A stretch of DNA of 64,000 nucleotides from RGIG8244 sp045592785. GTDB lineage: Bacteria > Verrucomicrobiota > Lentisphaeria > Victivallales > UBA1829. Each line of letters opens with the position of its first letter. The first letter of the stretch is position 1. The translations under genes and the position numbers were made by a program. Location of the stretch: positions 30,850-94,849 of the forward strand of contig JAZNVL010000050.1 in NCBI GenBank assembly GCA_045592785.1, in the 5' to 3' direction. A model generated the notes under the pieces. The model was not told where the DNA came from and made no database searches. It worked only from the letters and a program-made list of their open reading frames with translations. Shown piece after piece: positions 26,583 through 36,267 of this stretch.

Positions 26583-27718
26583 AAACATATTGCGTTGTCC
26601 TGCCCGTATATAATAACGCCGGTTCCGTGCGCGATGTCATCGAACGTATCCTCGTGCAGACCCGGGACCTGCTGGTCGTGGATGACGGATCCACCGATAT
26701 GGATCTCCCTGCTTTCTGCCGGGAGAAAGGTGTGGAGTGTCTCCGTCATGAAGTAAACCGGGGGAAAGGAGCCGCATTGCGGACCGCCATCGAAGCACTG
26801 AAAACACGTCCGTTTGATTACATGATCGCCATTGATGCGGATGGACAGCATTACCCCGAAGACATTCCCTCGTTTCTGCCCGCCATGGAACAGGAAGGTG
26901 CGCTTGTGGTCGGGTGCCGGGATTTCAACGATCCCAACGTGCCGGACTCCAGCCGTATCGGCAGAAAGATCTCCAATTTCTGGATGAAACTGGAAACCGG
27001 CGTGGATGTGGATGACTGTCAGAGCGGATACCGGGCGTATCCGTTGAAGTATATCACACAGCTGCCCTGTCTGACCTCCCGTTACAATTTTGAAACGGAG
27101 ATCCTCACCCGTGCGGCATGGGCGAATCTGCCCATTGTGAATCTGCCGATCCGGTCCTATTATCCGCCCCGGGGAGAACGGGTTTCCCATTTTCATCCGT
27201 TGCGTGACAACTTGCGGATCTCCATGATCCATGCGCACCTGGTGGGTTTGCGGCTTCTTCCGTTCCCGAAAAAGAAACTCATCAAGCCGCCGAAATTTGA
27301 TTATTCCATCTTCAAACCCCGGAAATTCATCCGGTATCTTCTGCGGGAAAATGCCACACCGGGGGGGTTGGCTGCCGCCGCTTTTGCGGGGACACTTCTG
27401 GCGGTTCTTCCGCTGATCGGCTGTCACAGTATCGCCATATTGTATGCGGCGACGAAACTGCATCTGAACAAGCTCATGGCGTTCAATATCCAGCATCTGT
27501 TCATGCCGCCGGTCGCCCCCGCATTGTGCATCGAAGCCGGGTATTTTCTGCTCCACGGACGTTTCCTCACGGAATTCAATCTGGAAACGTTATGGCATCA
27601 GCTGGATGAACGTTTTCTGGAATGGCTGCTGGGAAGTCTCATCCTGGCTCCCCTGTTCGCGGTCATCACCGCCGCCTGCGTGTACGGCATCGCAACGCTT
27701 TGCCGCAGATCACGGTAA
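26579..27718 (+). CDS. Glycosyltransferase family 2 fused to DUF2062 membrane domain
   Basis: Residues 1-230 are a GT2 domain of the dolichol-phosphate-mannose-synthase type: VVDDGSTD, IDADGQHYPEDI, VVGCRDFNDP and QSGYRAYP. Residues 255-379 are a DUF2062 membrane domain (GGLAAAAFAGTLLAVLPLIG). The same fusion is common in aryl polyene gene clusters, where it is thought to add a sugar or to shuttle a glycosylated lipid. It is the last gene of the six-gene operon. Its 3' end overlaps the convergent membrane-protein gene by nine bases. Confidence 0.9.
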   Translation: MKTYCVVLPVYNNAGSVRDVIERILVQTRDLLVVDDGSTDMDLPAFCREKGVECLRHEVNRGKGAALRTAIEALKTRPFDYMIAIDADGQHYPEDIPSFLPAMEQEGALVVGCRDFNDPNVPDSSRIGRKISNFWMKLETGVDVDDCQSGYRAYPLKYITQLPCLTSRYNFETEILTRAAWANLPIVNLPIRSYYPPRGERVSHFHPLRDNLRISMIHAHLVGLRLLPFPKKKLIKPPKFDYSIFKPRKFIRYLLRENATPGGLAAAAFAGTLLAVLPLIGCHSIAILYAATKLHLNKLMAFNIQHLFMPPVAPALCIEAGYFLLHGRFLTEFNLETLWHQLDERFLEWLLGSLILAPLFAVITAACVYGIATLCRRSR

Positions 27719-29527
27719 TTTCACCAACCGGATCACCGCTTCGCCGGGGAACGATTCGCCGTTGAAAAACGTTCTGCCGTAATCACGATGCAAGTCTACA
27801 AAAAGCCCCAGTTCCTGTCCGGGGACCGCGACTCCCTCTTCCACTGCGATCCGGAACACACCGTCTGCCGGAATCGCATCCATTTGGAATGCAAGAGTCC
27901 AGAATGCAACGTATTCCCCCGGTTTCGGACCGGCAAGCTGATAATTCATTTCATATTTTCCGTTCAAACGCAAACGTCCCTGATTCGCACATTGTGTCAC
28001 ACAATGCAATTCCAGGATTCCCGGCTTTCCTTTCAACTCATCCGGAACGATCAACCGTTTTTCCAGCATCGTTCCCGGTTTCAACGGAACGACCTGCCAG
28101 GGATCCGGAAGATCCGGCCCGTGATCGAAGACGACCGTACGCCCCGTCATCCAATCCAGCCGGACACCATCCGGGCGCAACATACGCATCATACCGGGTT
28201 CGTAATACGAACTGTAAGCCGGGTACGCCTGATACACGATCATACACGCAAAAAATGCCGGGGCGGCACGGTAAATCACCAACTGCCGGATGTCCCGTTT
28301 CCGCCAGGATGCAAGAAACAGCGGAATACATAAGCCAGCCTGTACGCAGAACAACCCCACGGAAGGCAGGCGGAACCGTGCCAGGATATAGAACGCCGCC
28401 GTTGCCAACGCGTAAAGAAGCGGCATGGAGAAAAATACAAGCAGCGCAGGCTGACGGAAACTCCGGCGCAGAAGAAGGAAGAAGCTTGTGATCGCCAATA
28501 CCAGAATGAATCCCGTGGGGATCAACGGGACTTTATTCAGAAACGAACTCATCTTCTGACTGATCGCGATGGAAATATTGTTCGGGATCTCACGGACATC
28601 CCAGAAAAGAAGAAATTTCCGCGCCTGAAATTCCAGGAACGAACCCGGGGACGTGACCGCCCAATCAAGGATCCGTTTCGGCACCGGGTATGATTTCTCT
28701 TCCTCCATCCACAGATGGAACCCTTCCGGATAACGGGGATTCAAGCCGCCCGGCTGCGCTTCCGGATTGTTCCCGATGGTCAATACCGCCGGGCCCGCAC
28801 TGGAAGGACCGCAGAAGTGTCCCAGGTTCACCGTATTCCGGATCACAAAAGGCAGTTGCGGCAGGAGCAGACACAATGCAAAGACCGCCAGACGCAGCAA
28901 AAGTTTCTTCGCCGGCAGAGAGAACCGTTTCCGGGCAAAATAAAATGCGGCGGCAAGAGACGGCAGGAAACACCACGCGTTCCCGCGGGAAAGGATCGCG
29001 ATACTCAACACCAGCCCCGCACCCGCATAAAACCACAGGGAATCCTTCTTCATCAGCCGTACCGTCAGATACGCCAGCAGAGTCAGATTGAAACACTGCT
29101 GCACTTCCAGCAATGCGTAAGGCGTGTAGACCGTGATCACCAGGGAAAATGCCGCAAGAAATGCTGCTGCAAGCCCGGCGATCCGCCCTTTCAACAGCGC
29201 GGCAGTCAGCCCGGCAAAATAAATGATCCCGGCACCGCATAACGTTTGAGCGAGAGCAGGACCCCATATTTTGAGTCCGCCGGTAAGCAGTTTTGCCAAC
29301 GGCAGAAAGACACTGTAATAATAGGGCTGATAGTAGAATACGTCGGGAAACTTCCCGTTGCAGATCATATCGGACAGGGCATGATAGGTTGCCATATCCG
29401 TTTTGGAATCTGCCGACCAGACAAACGGATCATTCTGGATCAACTGGGCGGAAACGATCAGGCGCACGATCGCGCCGATCAATGTCAAACCGCCCAGAAT
29501 CCAGTAGAACCGTTTATTCTGTTTCAT
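27710..29527 (-). CDS. ArnT-like polytopic glycosyltransferase (GT39/GT83 type)
   Basis: This is a 605-residue protein with about ten hydrophobic segments in the first 420 residues and a 180-residue soluble C-terminal domain. The first periplasmic loop starts SADSKTDMATYHALSD, with acidic residues where dolichyl-phosphate-mannose mannosyltransferases and ArnT have their catalytic Asp. QPYYYSVFLPLAKLL follows. It would transfer a sugar from a polyprenyl-phosphate carrier in the periplasm; the acceptor is unknown. It lies 15 bp after carB on the same strand and probably uses its transcript. Confidence 0.8.
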   Translation of the reverse strand: MKQNKRFYWILGGLTLIGAIVRLIVSAQLIQNDPFVWSADSKTDMATYHALSDMICNGKFPDVFYYQPYYYSVFLPLAKLLTGGLKIWGPALAQTLCGAGIIYFAGLTAALLKGRIAGLAAAFLAAFSLVITVYTPYALLEVQQCFNLTLLAYLTVRLMKKDSLWFYAGAGLVLSIAILSRGNAWCFLPSLAAAFYFARKRFSLPAKKLLLRLAVFALCLLLPQLPFVIRNTVNLGHFCGPSSAGPAVLTIGNNPEAQPGGLNPRYPEGFHLWMEEEKSYPVPKRILDWAVTSPGSFLEFQARKFLLFWDVREIPNNISIAISQKMSSFLNKVPLIPTGFILVLAITSFFLLLRRSFRQPALLVFFSMPLLYALATAAFYILARFRLPSVGLFCVQAGLCIPLFLASWRKRDIRQLVIYRAAPAFFACMIVYQAYPAYSSYYEPGMMRMLRPDGVRLDWMTGRTVVFDHGPDLPDPWQVVPLKPGTMLEKRLIVPDELKGKPGILELHCVTQCANQGRLRLNGKYEMNYQLAGPKPGEYVAFWTLAFQMDAIPADGVFRIAVEEGVAVPGQELGLFVDLHRDYGRTFFNGESFPGEAVIRLVKLP

Positions 29528-29542
29528 GCAATCCCTTCCGGA

Positions 29543-32500
29543 TCACTGATGATATTCCTGCAGAGATTTCAACGTCATGCTGTCATTTTTCCGTACTGCT
29601 TCGATCCCGATCGCAGTCGCATTGGCGGCGGCAATGGTGGTCATGTACGGAATATGATTCTGGATCGCCATGGTGCGGATATAACTGTCATCCGTTTTCC
29701 CTTCACGGCCGATCGGCGTATTGAAGATCATCTGGATGGAACCATTCTTGATCAGGTCACTGATATCCGGACGTCCTTCGCCCAGTTTGTAGATGAACTT
29801 GTTCGGAATGTTGTTTTCCGTAAGGAATGCAGCGGTACCTTCCGTCGCAATGATGTCAAAGCCCATTTCGTGGATCTTCTGTGCGATCGGCAGCAGATAT
29901 TTCCGGTCATGACGGCGCACCGTCATGAGGACCGTACCGGACAGCGGCAGTTTGCAGCCGGCGGCTTCTTCCGCCTTGTAGAATGCCAGTCCGAAGTTTT
30001 CCGCGATACCCATGACTTCCCCGGTGGCACGCATTTCCGGTCCGAGAACCGGGTCGACTTCCGGGAACATGTTGAACGGAAACACCGCTTCTTTCACGGC
30101 GGAGAACCCGACCGCGCGTGTCAGATTCATTTCGGAAAGTTTCTTGCCCAGCATCAGTTCCGTTGCGATACGCGCCAGGGGCACACCGGTGACCTTGGAG
30201 ACCACGGGGACCGTACGGGATGCACGCGGGTTCGCTTCGATGATATAAACTTCATCTTCGCAGATGGCATACTGCACGTTCATGATACCATCCACCTTGA
30301 AGTCTTTGGCGATCTTTGCCGTATGTTCTTCGATGACTTTCCGGTGTTTTTCCGGGATGGTGACCGGGGGAATGGTACAGGCGGAGTCACCGGAGTGAAT
30401 ACCGGCAAGCTCGATGTGTTCCATGATGGAAGCAACATAAGTATTTTCACCGTCGGACACCGCATCCACTTCACATTCGATGGCGTTATCCAGGAACCGG
30501 TCGATCAGCATGGGATATTCCGGGCTGACCTGCAGGGATTCCACCGCATAACGGCGCAGAGTCTTTTCGTCATAAATGACTTCCATACCGCGTCCGCCCA
30601 GCACGAAAGAGGGACGCACCATCACGGGATAACCGATCCGGGCTGCGATCGCCACGGCTTCTTCCAGAGATGTACCCGTGGCACTCAACGGCTGACGGAT
30701 ATTGAGCGCGATCATGCGTTCACGGAAATATTCCCGGTCTTCCGCCAGACGGATCCCTTCCGGCTGGGTCCCGAGGATGTTCACGCCGTTATCTTTGAGT
30801 TCCTGCGCGATATTCAGCGGGGTCTGACCGCCGAACTGCACGATCACACCTTCCGGTTTTTCTTTTTCGTAAATGGTCAGCACATCTTCCAGCGTCAAAG
30901 GTTCAAAGTAAAGCTTGTTGCTGGTGTCATAGTCCGTGGAGACCGTTTCCGGGTTGCAGTTCACCATGATGGATTCGTATCCGTTGTCACGCAGCGCAAA
31001 TGCCGCATGTACGCAGGTGTAGTCGAACTCGATCCCCTGTCCGATACGGTTCGGTCCGCCGCCCAGGATCATGATCTTGCGGTTGGAGGAAACGGGAACG
31101 GTATCTTTTGCTCCGCAGTAGGTGGAGTAGTAATAAGCGGCATCTTTCACGCCGCTGACGGGCAGTGCCTGATATGTGGCGATCACGCCCAGTTTGATAC
31201 GGCGTTGACGGATGGAGCGTTCCGGCACGCTGAACAGTTTTGCCAGATATTTATCCGCAAAGCCCTGTTTCTTCGCTTCAATGAACATCTCATCGGAAAT
31301 GGAGAGGAAACTCTGTTTCTGCAATTCTTTTTCGAAGTCCGCCAGTTCCTTCATCTGCTCGATGAAGTACGGGGTGATATTGGACCATTTCACGATATCC
31401 TCCACAGCCCAGCCGCGAAGCAGTGCTTCGTAAATAGCGAAGAACCGTTTGGAATTGCCCCGGGAGACCAGACCGCGGATCTCGTCATCGGAGAGAGCCT
31501 GGATCTTGGGATCCTGTCCCAGCCCGGATTTTCCGATTTCCAGAGAACGGATCGCTTTCTGGAACGCTTCTTTGAAGTTCTGACCGATGGACATGACTTC
31601 GCCCACGGCGCGCATCTGTGTTCCCAGATGATCTTTCGCCTGCGGGAATTTTTCAAATGCCCAACGGGCAAATTTCACCACAACATAATCGCCGGATGGC
31701 GTATACTTTTCCAGAGAACCGTCGCGCCAGTAGGGGATCTCATCCAGCGTGATGCCTGCCGCCAGCTGTGTGGAGACGTGAGCGATGGGGAACCCGGTGG
31801 CTTTGGAAGCCAGCGCGGAGGAACGGGAAGTACGGGGATTGATCTCAATGACGATCACCCGGTCATCTTTCCGGTTATGAGCGAACTGCACGTTACAACC
31901 GCCGGTGACACCGATGGCATCGATGATCCGGTACGCATAATCCTGCAAGCGTTCCTGGAGTTCTTTCGGAACAGTCAGCATGGGAGCCACGCAGAAGGAG
32001 TCGCCGGTATGAACCCCCATGGGGTCCACGTTTTCGATATAGCAAACGGTGATCTTCTGTCCTTTTTCGTCGCGCACGACTTCCAGTTCCAGTTCTTCCC
32101 ATCCGATCACACACTGTTCCACCAGGACCTGTCCGATAAGACTGGCGGAGAGACCACGGACCATGACATTGCGCAGTTCCTCAATATTATACACGATACC
32201 GCTGCCGGTACCGCCCATGGTGTAAGCAGGACGCAGAACCACGGGGTACCCGATTTTTGCAGCGATCTTTTCAGCTTCTTCCACGGAGTGTGCAGGTTCG
32301 GATTCGCAAACAGGCACTCCGAGACGCGCCATGGTGGCTTTGAATTCAATACGGTCTTCCCCGCGTTTGATGGCTTCCAGATCCACACCGATCACATTGA
32401 CATCATATTTCGCAAGCACGCCGGCTTCCGCCAGTTCCGATGCCAGGTTCAATGCTGTCTGACCGCCCAGATTGGGCAGAAGAGCATCGGGACGTTCCTT

Positions 32501-32737
32501 TGCAATGATCTTTTCCAGACTTTCCAGTGTCAGCGGTTCCACATAAGTATGGTCTGCGGTCCCGGGGTCCGTCATGATCGTTGCCGGATTCGAGTTTACC
32601 AGTACGACTTCGTATCCCAGAGAGCGTAATGCTTTGCATGCCTGTGTACCGGAATAGTCAAATTCGCATGCCTGTCCAATGATGATGGGACCCGATCCGA
32701 TGATCAGGACTTTCTTGATGTCCTCGCGCTTCGCCAT
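29543..32737 (-). CDS. carB: Carbamoyl-phosphate synthase large subunit
   Basis: This subunit makes carbamoyl phosphate from bicarbonate, ammonia and 2 ATP for arginine and pyrimidine synthesis. The 1064 residues contain two homologous ATP-grasp halves. The first begins IIGSGPIIIGQACEFDYSGTQA and the second ILGGGPNRIGQGIEFDY. An MGS-like allosteric domain follows at the C-terminus. I start it at the ATG at 32737, which has AGGAG seven bases upstream and gives the classical N-terminus MAKREDIKKV. A GTG 18 bases earlier is not needed. The small subunit carA is not in the window. Confidence 0.97.
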   Translation of the reverse strand: MAKREDIKKVLIIGSGPIIIGQACEFDYSGTQACKALRSLGYEVVLVNSNPATIMTDPGTADHTYVEPLTLESLEKIIAKERPDALLPNLGGQTALNLASELAEAGVLAKYDVNVIGVDLEAIKRGEDRIEFKATMARLGVPVCESEPAHSVEEAEKIAAKIGYPVVLRPAYTMGGTGSGIVYNIEELRNVMVRGLSASLIGQVLVEQCVIGWEELELEVVRDEKGQKITVCYIENVDPMGVHTGDSFCVAPMLTVPKELQERLQDYAYRIIDAIGVTGGCNVQFAHNRKDDRVIVIEINPRTSRSSALASKATGFPIAHVSTQLAAGITLDEIPYWRDGSLEKYTPSGDYVVVKFARWAFEKFPQAKDHLGTQMRAVGEVMSIGQNFKEAFQKAIRSLEIGKSGLGQDPKIQALSDDEIRGLVSRGNSKRFFAIYEALLRGWAVEDIVKWSNITPYFIEQMKELADFEKELQKQSFLSISDEMFIEAKKQGFADKYLAKLFSVPERSIRQRRIKLGVIATYQALPVSGVKDAAYYYSTYCGAKDTVPVSSNRKIMILGGGPNRIGQGIEFDYTCVHAAFALRDNGYESIMVNCNPETVSTDYDTSNKLYFEPLTLEDVLTIYEKEKPEGVIVQFGGQTPLNIAQELKDNGVNILGTQPEGIRLAEDREYFRERMIALNIRQPLSATGTSLEEAVAIAARIGYPVMVRPSFVLGGRGMEVIYDEKTLRRYAVESLQVSPEYPMLIDRFLDNAIECEVDAVSDGENTYVASIMEHIELAGIHSGDSACTIPPVTIPEKHRKVIEEHTAKIAKDFKVDGIMNVQYAICEDEVYIIEANPRASRTVPVVSKVTGVPLARIATELMLGKKLSEMNLTRAVGFSAVKEAVFPFNMFPEVDPVLGPEMRATGEVMGIAENFGLAFYKAEEAAGCKLPLSGTVLMTVRRHDRKYLLPIAQKIHEMGFDIIATEGTAAFLTENNIPNKFIYKLGEGRPDISDLIKNGSIQMIFNTPIGREGKTDDSYIRTMAIQNHIPYMTTIAAANATAIGIEAVRKNDSMTLKSLQEYHQ

Positions 32738-32808
32738 AAATTTTCTCCTGCTCACATTAGTCTGTTGTCTTCCGGAAAGCGTTTTTTGACTCTCCGGGCA
32801 AATCCATT

Positions 32809-32838
32809 ATAATATCACTTCAAAACCGTATTTTTCAA
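32809..32838 (-). promoter_or_regulatory. Promoter of carB
   Basis: On the minus strand TTGAAA (32838-32833), 18 bp, TATTAT (32814-32809). Between promoter and start codon CCGGAGAG and CTTTCCGG can form an 8-bp hairpin, a possible leader structure. Confidence 0.5.
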
Positions 32839-32908
32839 GTTTTTTTCTGTTTTTTTTTCAAAAAAATTTATTTCATCAAAAATTTTTCGTTTTTTTTCGT
32901 TTTTTTAC

Positions 32909-32936
32909 TTGACAAATCAATTTTCCGGTGTATATT
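32909..32936 (+). promoter_or_regulatory. Promoter of tRNA-Glu
   Basis: TTGACA (32909-32914), 16 bp, TATATT (32931-32936), 22 bp upstream of the tRNA. Confidence 0.7.
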
Positions 32937-32958
32937 AAGCTCCATCACGAGAAAACGC

Positions 32959-33034
32959 GTCCCTATCGTCTAGAGGCCTAGGACATCAGGTTTTCATCCT
33001 GGTAACCCGGGTTCGAATCCCGGTGGGGATGCCA
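32959..33034 (+). tRNA. tRNA-Glu (anticodon TTC)
   Basis: The 76-nt cloverleaf has acceptor GTCCCTA/TGGGGAT and the anticodon stem-loop TCAGG-TTTTCAT-CCTGG giving anticodon TTC. The T arm is CCGGG-TTCGAAT-CCCGG. Discriminator G73 and an encoded CCA are present. The first acceptor pair is a G-U wobble and a second G-U wobble lies at pair 6-67. It reads GAA and GAG. Confidence 0.93.
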
Positions 33035-33097
33035 TTTTTTATACCCTCTCGCGTGACCACTTACCACTCCCCCTTCTGATTTTTCGATGTTTTTCAT

Positions 33098-33125
33098 TTG
33101 AAAAAAAGTTTCATGCTGTTATATT
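33098..33125 (+). promoter_or_regulatory. Promoter of GT39-like membrane protein
   Basis: A textbook TTGAAA (33098-33103), 16 bp, TATATT (33120-33125). It supports the ATG at 33161 as start rather than the TTG that overlaps the -35. Confidence 0.6.
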
Positions 33126-33160
33126 ACTGTTTGAAGTCAGTACATAAGGTTTTAACAGCG

Positions 33161-34612
33161 ATGAACAAAAAAAGAATTTTATATTTTCTCTTTACTGCGG
33201 TCGTCATCTTTGCCGCTGCCGTGTATTTCGTCAAAAACGATTACGCTCACGCAGAAAACGAAACGTCCCGGTTGGCGGTCATTGAGTCCGTTGTGGACCA
33301 CGGGACCTTTGATATTACCGACAGTATGTTCAAAACACCGGATAAAGCACTGCTTAACGGCAAGTATTACGGTGATAAACCCCCGCTGCTTACATTTCTT
33401 TCCATGGGTGAATACCTGATCCTGTCAAAAGTATTCGGCATGACATTTCAGAATCATTACCACACAGTGATCTTTCTTCTGTATCTGCCGTATTTCCTGA
33501 TCGGATGCGCCTGCGGATTTCTGTTTTACGCCGCATTGAACCGGTATATCGGGCAGACATCCTCCCGGGCATACCGGATCACTGCCGCGGTTCTTTCTGT
33601 CATATCCACGCTCATCTTTTCGTACTCAGTGACCATCGGGAACCATGTTCCGACCGCCGCATTGCTTCTCTGGCTGCTGCTGCAAATGGATGAAACAGTG
33701 AAAAACCAATATTCCCGTGCCAGTCTGATCCTGTGCGGGATCATTACCGGCTTGATCTTCAACTGCGAATTTGTAACGGGCGGCGCATTTGCTGCGGGTG
33801 TGTTCTTCTTTATCGTCGCCGCACCCGCAGAGAATTATATGATCCGCATCAAACGCGGAGCATGGTATTCCTGCAGTGTTCTGGCACTGATTGCACTGGA
33901 AGGGGTGATGAACTGCATTTCCTACGGATCGCCGCTGCCGTTGTATCTTCTGACACACAAACCGGATATGGCGCACAAAGATTATTTGTATTACGCGTGG
34001 AACGTGCTGTTTGGCTTTGAAGGTTTTTTCCTTTATATGCCGGCATGTCTTTTTCTGTTCCCGGTTTTGTGCAAAGATTTTCCGGGCAGAAACCGGGTTT
34101 GTTATTATATGCTGGGCAGTACATTGCTTGCTTCGATCCTGTTTATTATCGCGACCAGTGATTACGGCGGATTCTGTTACGGATACCGTTTTATGATCCC
34201 GTTTGCACCGATTCTTCTTCTGTATATATTTCTCTCTTTTCATGCAAAAAAGAAAAAAGGTTTGTGCGGGCTTCTGTTCTGCATCGCTCTGGGCTGGGGA
34301 GTTCTCACCGCCTTTTTCGGTGTTCAGAATCCCTGGAACAGCGGCTACGAAGGCTCCCTCACACCGAAAGGCAATTTCAATGAAAAGATCCGGAATGGAT
34401 TTCTCGGGAATGTATATGTTTTCTGTTATGAACGGGATCCCGATTCTGCGTTGACAAAATTCTTCATCGAGCGCGTCTACGGTCCCCAAATCGCCTGGCT
34501 GTATCTGTATGAAGAATTTCTCAACCGGAATCATGATTGGAAAGTCGAACCTGCATATTGGCATTTCCGGGAGAATTATTTTTCGGCATCACCGACGGCT
34601 GACGGACAGTGA
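33161..34612 (+). CDS. Polytopic membrane protein, GT39-like
   Basis: This is a 483-residue protein with a first hydrophobic segment (ILYFLFTAVVIFAAAVYFV) and about nine more. It then has a periplasmic loop ENETSRLAVIESVVDHGTFDITDS followed by YYGDKPPLL. This layout recalls polyprenyl-phosphate-dependent glycosyltransferases (PMT/ArnT group), in which an acidic residue of the first loop is catalytic, but the match is only general. The donor and acceptor are unknown. Start choice: the ATG at 33161; a TTG at 33098 falls within the promoter. The coding sequence is more AT-rich than its neighbours, which may indicate transfer. Confidence 0.75.
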   Translation: MNKKRILYFLFTAVVIFAAAVYFVKNDYAHAENETSRLAVIESVVDHGTFDITDSMFKTPDKALLNGKYYGDKPPLLTFLSMGEYLILSKVFGMTFQNHYHTVIFLLYLPYFLIGCACGFLFYAALNRYIGQTSSRAYRITAAVLSVISTLIFSYSVTIGNHVPTAALLLWLLLQMDETVKNQYSRASLILCGIITGLIFNCEFVTGGAFAAGVFFFIVAAPAENYMIRIKRGAWYSCSVLALIALEGVMNCISYGSPLPLYLLTHKPDMAHKDYLYYAWNVLFGFEGFFLYMPACLFLFPVLCKDFPGRNRVCYYMLGSTLLASILFIIATSDYGGFCYGYRFMIPFAPILLLYIFLSFHAKKKKGLCGLLFCIALGWGVLTAFFGVQNPWNSGYEGSLTPKGNFNEKIRNGFLGNVYVFCYERDPDSALTKFFIERVYGPQIAWLYLYEEFLNRNHDWKVEPAYWHFRENYFSASPTADGQ

Positions 34613-34656
34613 TCTGCGGCAGGCTGAAAAATTCCTGTTTTTTTTGAAAGTGTTAT

Positions 34657-34684
34657 TTGCAAAAAAACAAATCCATGCTATTGT
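34657..34684 (+). promoter_or_regulatory. Promoter of DUF1846 gene
   Basis: TTGCAA (34657-34662), 16 bp, TATTGT (34679-34684) with TGC before the -10. Confidence 0.5.
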
Positions 34685-34698
34685 AACGGCAGAGACTC

Positions 34699-34718
34699 CG
34701 GCGTTGTACGCCGTTTTT
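34699..34718 (+). terminator. Short hairpin with T run in leader of DUF1846 gene
   Basis: CGGCG (34699-34703) pairs with CGCCG (34709-34713) and TTTTT follows. It lies between the predicted transcript start and the ATG at 34753, so it could attenuate transcription. The stem is short and may not act alone. Confidence 0.4.
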
Positions 34719-34752
34719 ATTTGCCCGGAAATTTGTGTGAAAGTGTGAGATC

Positions 34753-36267
34753 ATGAAGATAGGATTTGACAACGAGAAGTACCTGAAAGAACAATCGGAA
34801 GAAATTCTCCGTCGCGCAGAACGTTTTCAGAATAAACTGTATCTGGAATTCGGCGGTAAACTTGCTTATGACTACCATGCAGCCCGTATTCTCCCCGGCT
34901 TCGACCCCAATGTCAAGCTGAAACTCCTTCAGAGACTCAAAGATAAGATCGACGTGGTCATCTGTATCTACGCCGGTGACATCGAACGCAAAAAGATTCG
35001 TGCTGACTTCGGGATCGCTTATGATGCCGATACACTCCGCATCATCGACAACCTCCGGGAATGGGATATCCCCGTCAAATCTGTTGTGGTCACGCGCTAC
35101 GACGATCACCCGTCCGTCAACGCATTCATCCGCAAACTGGAACGCCGTGGTGTGCGCGTGTATACGCACCGCGCCATCAAGGGTTATCCCACCGATGTGG
35201 ACCGGATCGCCAGCGATGAAGGATACGGCGCAAATGAATACATCGAAAGCGATAAGCCCATCGTCATCATGACGGGGCCCGGTCCCAGCAGTGGAAAAAT
35301 GGCGACCTGTCTTTCCCAGGTCTATCATGAAAACAAACGGGGTATCGCCGCCGGGTACGCAAAATTTGAAACATTCCCGGTGTGGAATCTCCCGTTGAGT
35401 CATCCGGTCAATATCGCATACGAAGCCGCCACCGCCGACATTGGTGACGTGAACATGCTTGACCCGTTCCACATCGAAAACAACGGTGTTTCCGCCGTCA
35501 ATTACAACCGGGATATTGAGATCTTCCCGGTGGTCCGCCGGATCTGTGAACGGATCATGGGCGAAGGCAAAGCGTATAAATCCCCCACAGAAATGGGTGT
35601 CAACAAGGTCGGATTCGCCATTTCCGATGATGCCGTGGTGTGCGAAGCCGCGAAACAGGAAGTCATCCGCCGTTATTTCCGTTACAAATGCGAATACGCC
35701 ATCGGCGGTGCCGATGCCAAGACCATCGACCGGATCCAACTGCTGATGGATAATCTTGCCCTCAAGGAAGAAGATCGTTGTGTGGTGGAACCGGCACGGG
35801 CTGCCGCTGCCGCCGCTTCCAACCAGCCGGGGAAAGGCAATGACGGTTTCTTCTGCGGTGCAGCGATCGAACTGCCGGACGGCACGATCGTCACTGGCAA
35901 GAATTCACCGTTGATGCATTCGGTTTCCAGCTGCGTACTGAACGCGTTGAAACGGATGGCACAGATTCCCGACGATCTTCTTCTGATCGCGCCGGAGATC
36001 ATTGATTCCGTCACACAGATGAAGAGAGATGTTTTGAATTGCCGCCGGTTCAGTTTCGACCTGGATGAAATGCTGATCGCTTTGAGTGTGAGTTGTACGG
36101 GAAATCCGACAGCACAGTTGGCAGCCGCTCAACTTTGTAAACTCAAAGGCTGCGAAATGCACATTTCCCACATGCCGACCCCGGGCGATGAAGCAGGCTT
36201 GCGCAAACTGGGGATCAACCTCACTTGCGATCCGAAATTCGCCAGTCGCGATCTCTTTATTGATTGA
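34753..36267 (+). CDS. DUF1846 domain-containing protein
   Basis: This 504-residue cytosolic protein spans the whole DUF1846 family, from KIGFDNEKYLKEQSEEI through the glycine-rich segment MTGPGPSSGKMATCLSQVYHE. That segment looks like a nucleotide-binding loop. The family is widespread in gut and anaerobic bacteria and has known structures but, to my knowledge, no settled function; an ATP-dependent role has been suggested from the fold. It is a single-gene unit with its own promoter. Its TGA abuts the stop codon of the convergent AsmA-like gene, with no spacer between. Confidence 0.92.
   Translation: MKIGFDNEKYLKEQSEEILRRAERFQNKLYLEFGGKLAYDYHAARILPGFDPNVKLKLLQRLKDKIDVVICIYAGDIERKKIRADFGIAYDADTLRIIDNLREWDIPVKSVVVTRYDDHPSVNAFIRKLERRGVRVYTHRAIKGYPTDVDRIASDEGYGANEYIESDKPIVIMTGPGPSSGKMATCLSQVYHENKRGIAAGYAKFETFPVWNLPLSHPVNIAYEAATADIGDVNMLDPFHIENNGVSAVNYNRDIEIFPVVRRICERIMGEGKAYKSPTEMGVNKVGFAISDDAVVCEAAKQEVIRRYFRYKCEYAIGGADAKTIDRIQLLMDNLALKEEDRCVVEPARAAAAAASNQPGKGNDGFFCGAAIELPDGTIVTGKNSPLMHSVSSCVLNALKRMAQIPDDLLLIAPEIIDSVTQMKRDVLNCRRFSFDLDEMLIALSVSCTGNPTAQLAAAQLCKLKGCEMHISHMPTPGDEAGLRKLGINLTCDPKFASRDLFID

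Noticed and set aside
29246..32629. A 1127-codon plus-strand open frame opposite carB
   Set aside because: It is the antisense shadow of carB: no family resemblance, His/Phe-rich translation, and carB itself is unmistakable. Similar antisense frames at 1345-3495, 10837-13053 and 20091-22625 were rejected for the same reason.
33098..33160. TTG start for the GT39-like membrane protein
   Set aside because: The TTG is part of the -35 of a good promoter whose transcript starts downstream of it.
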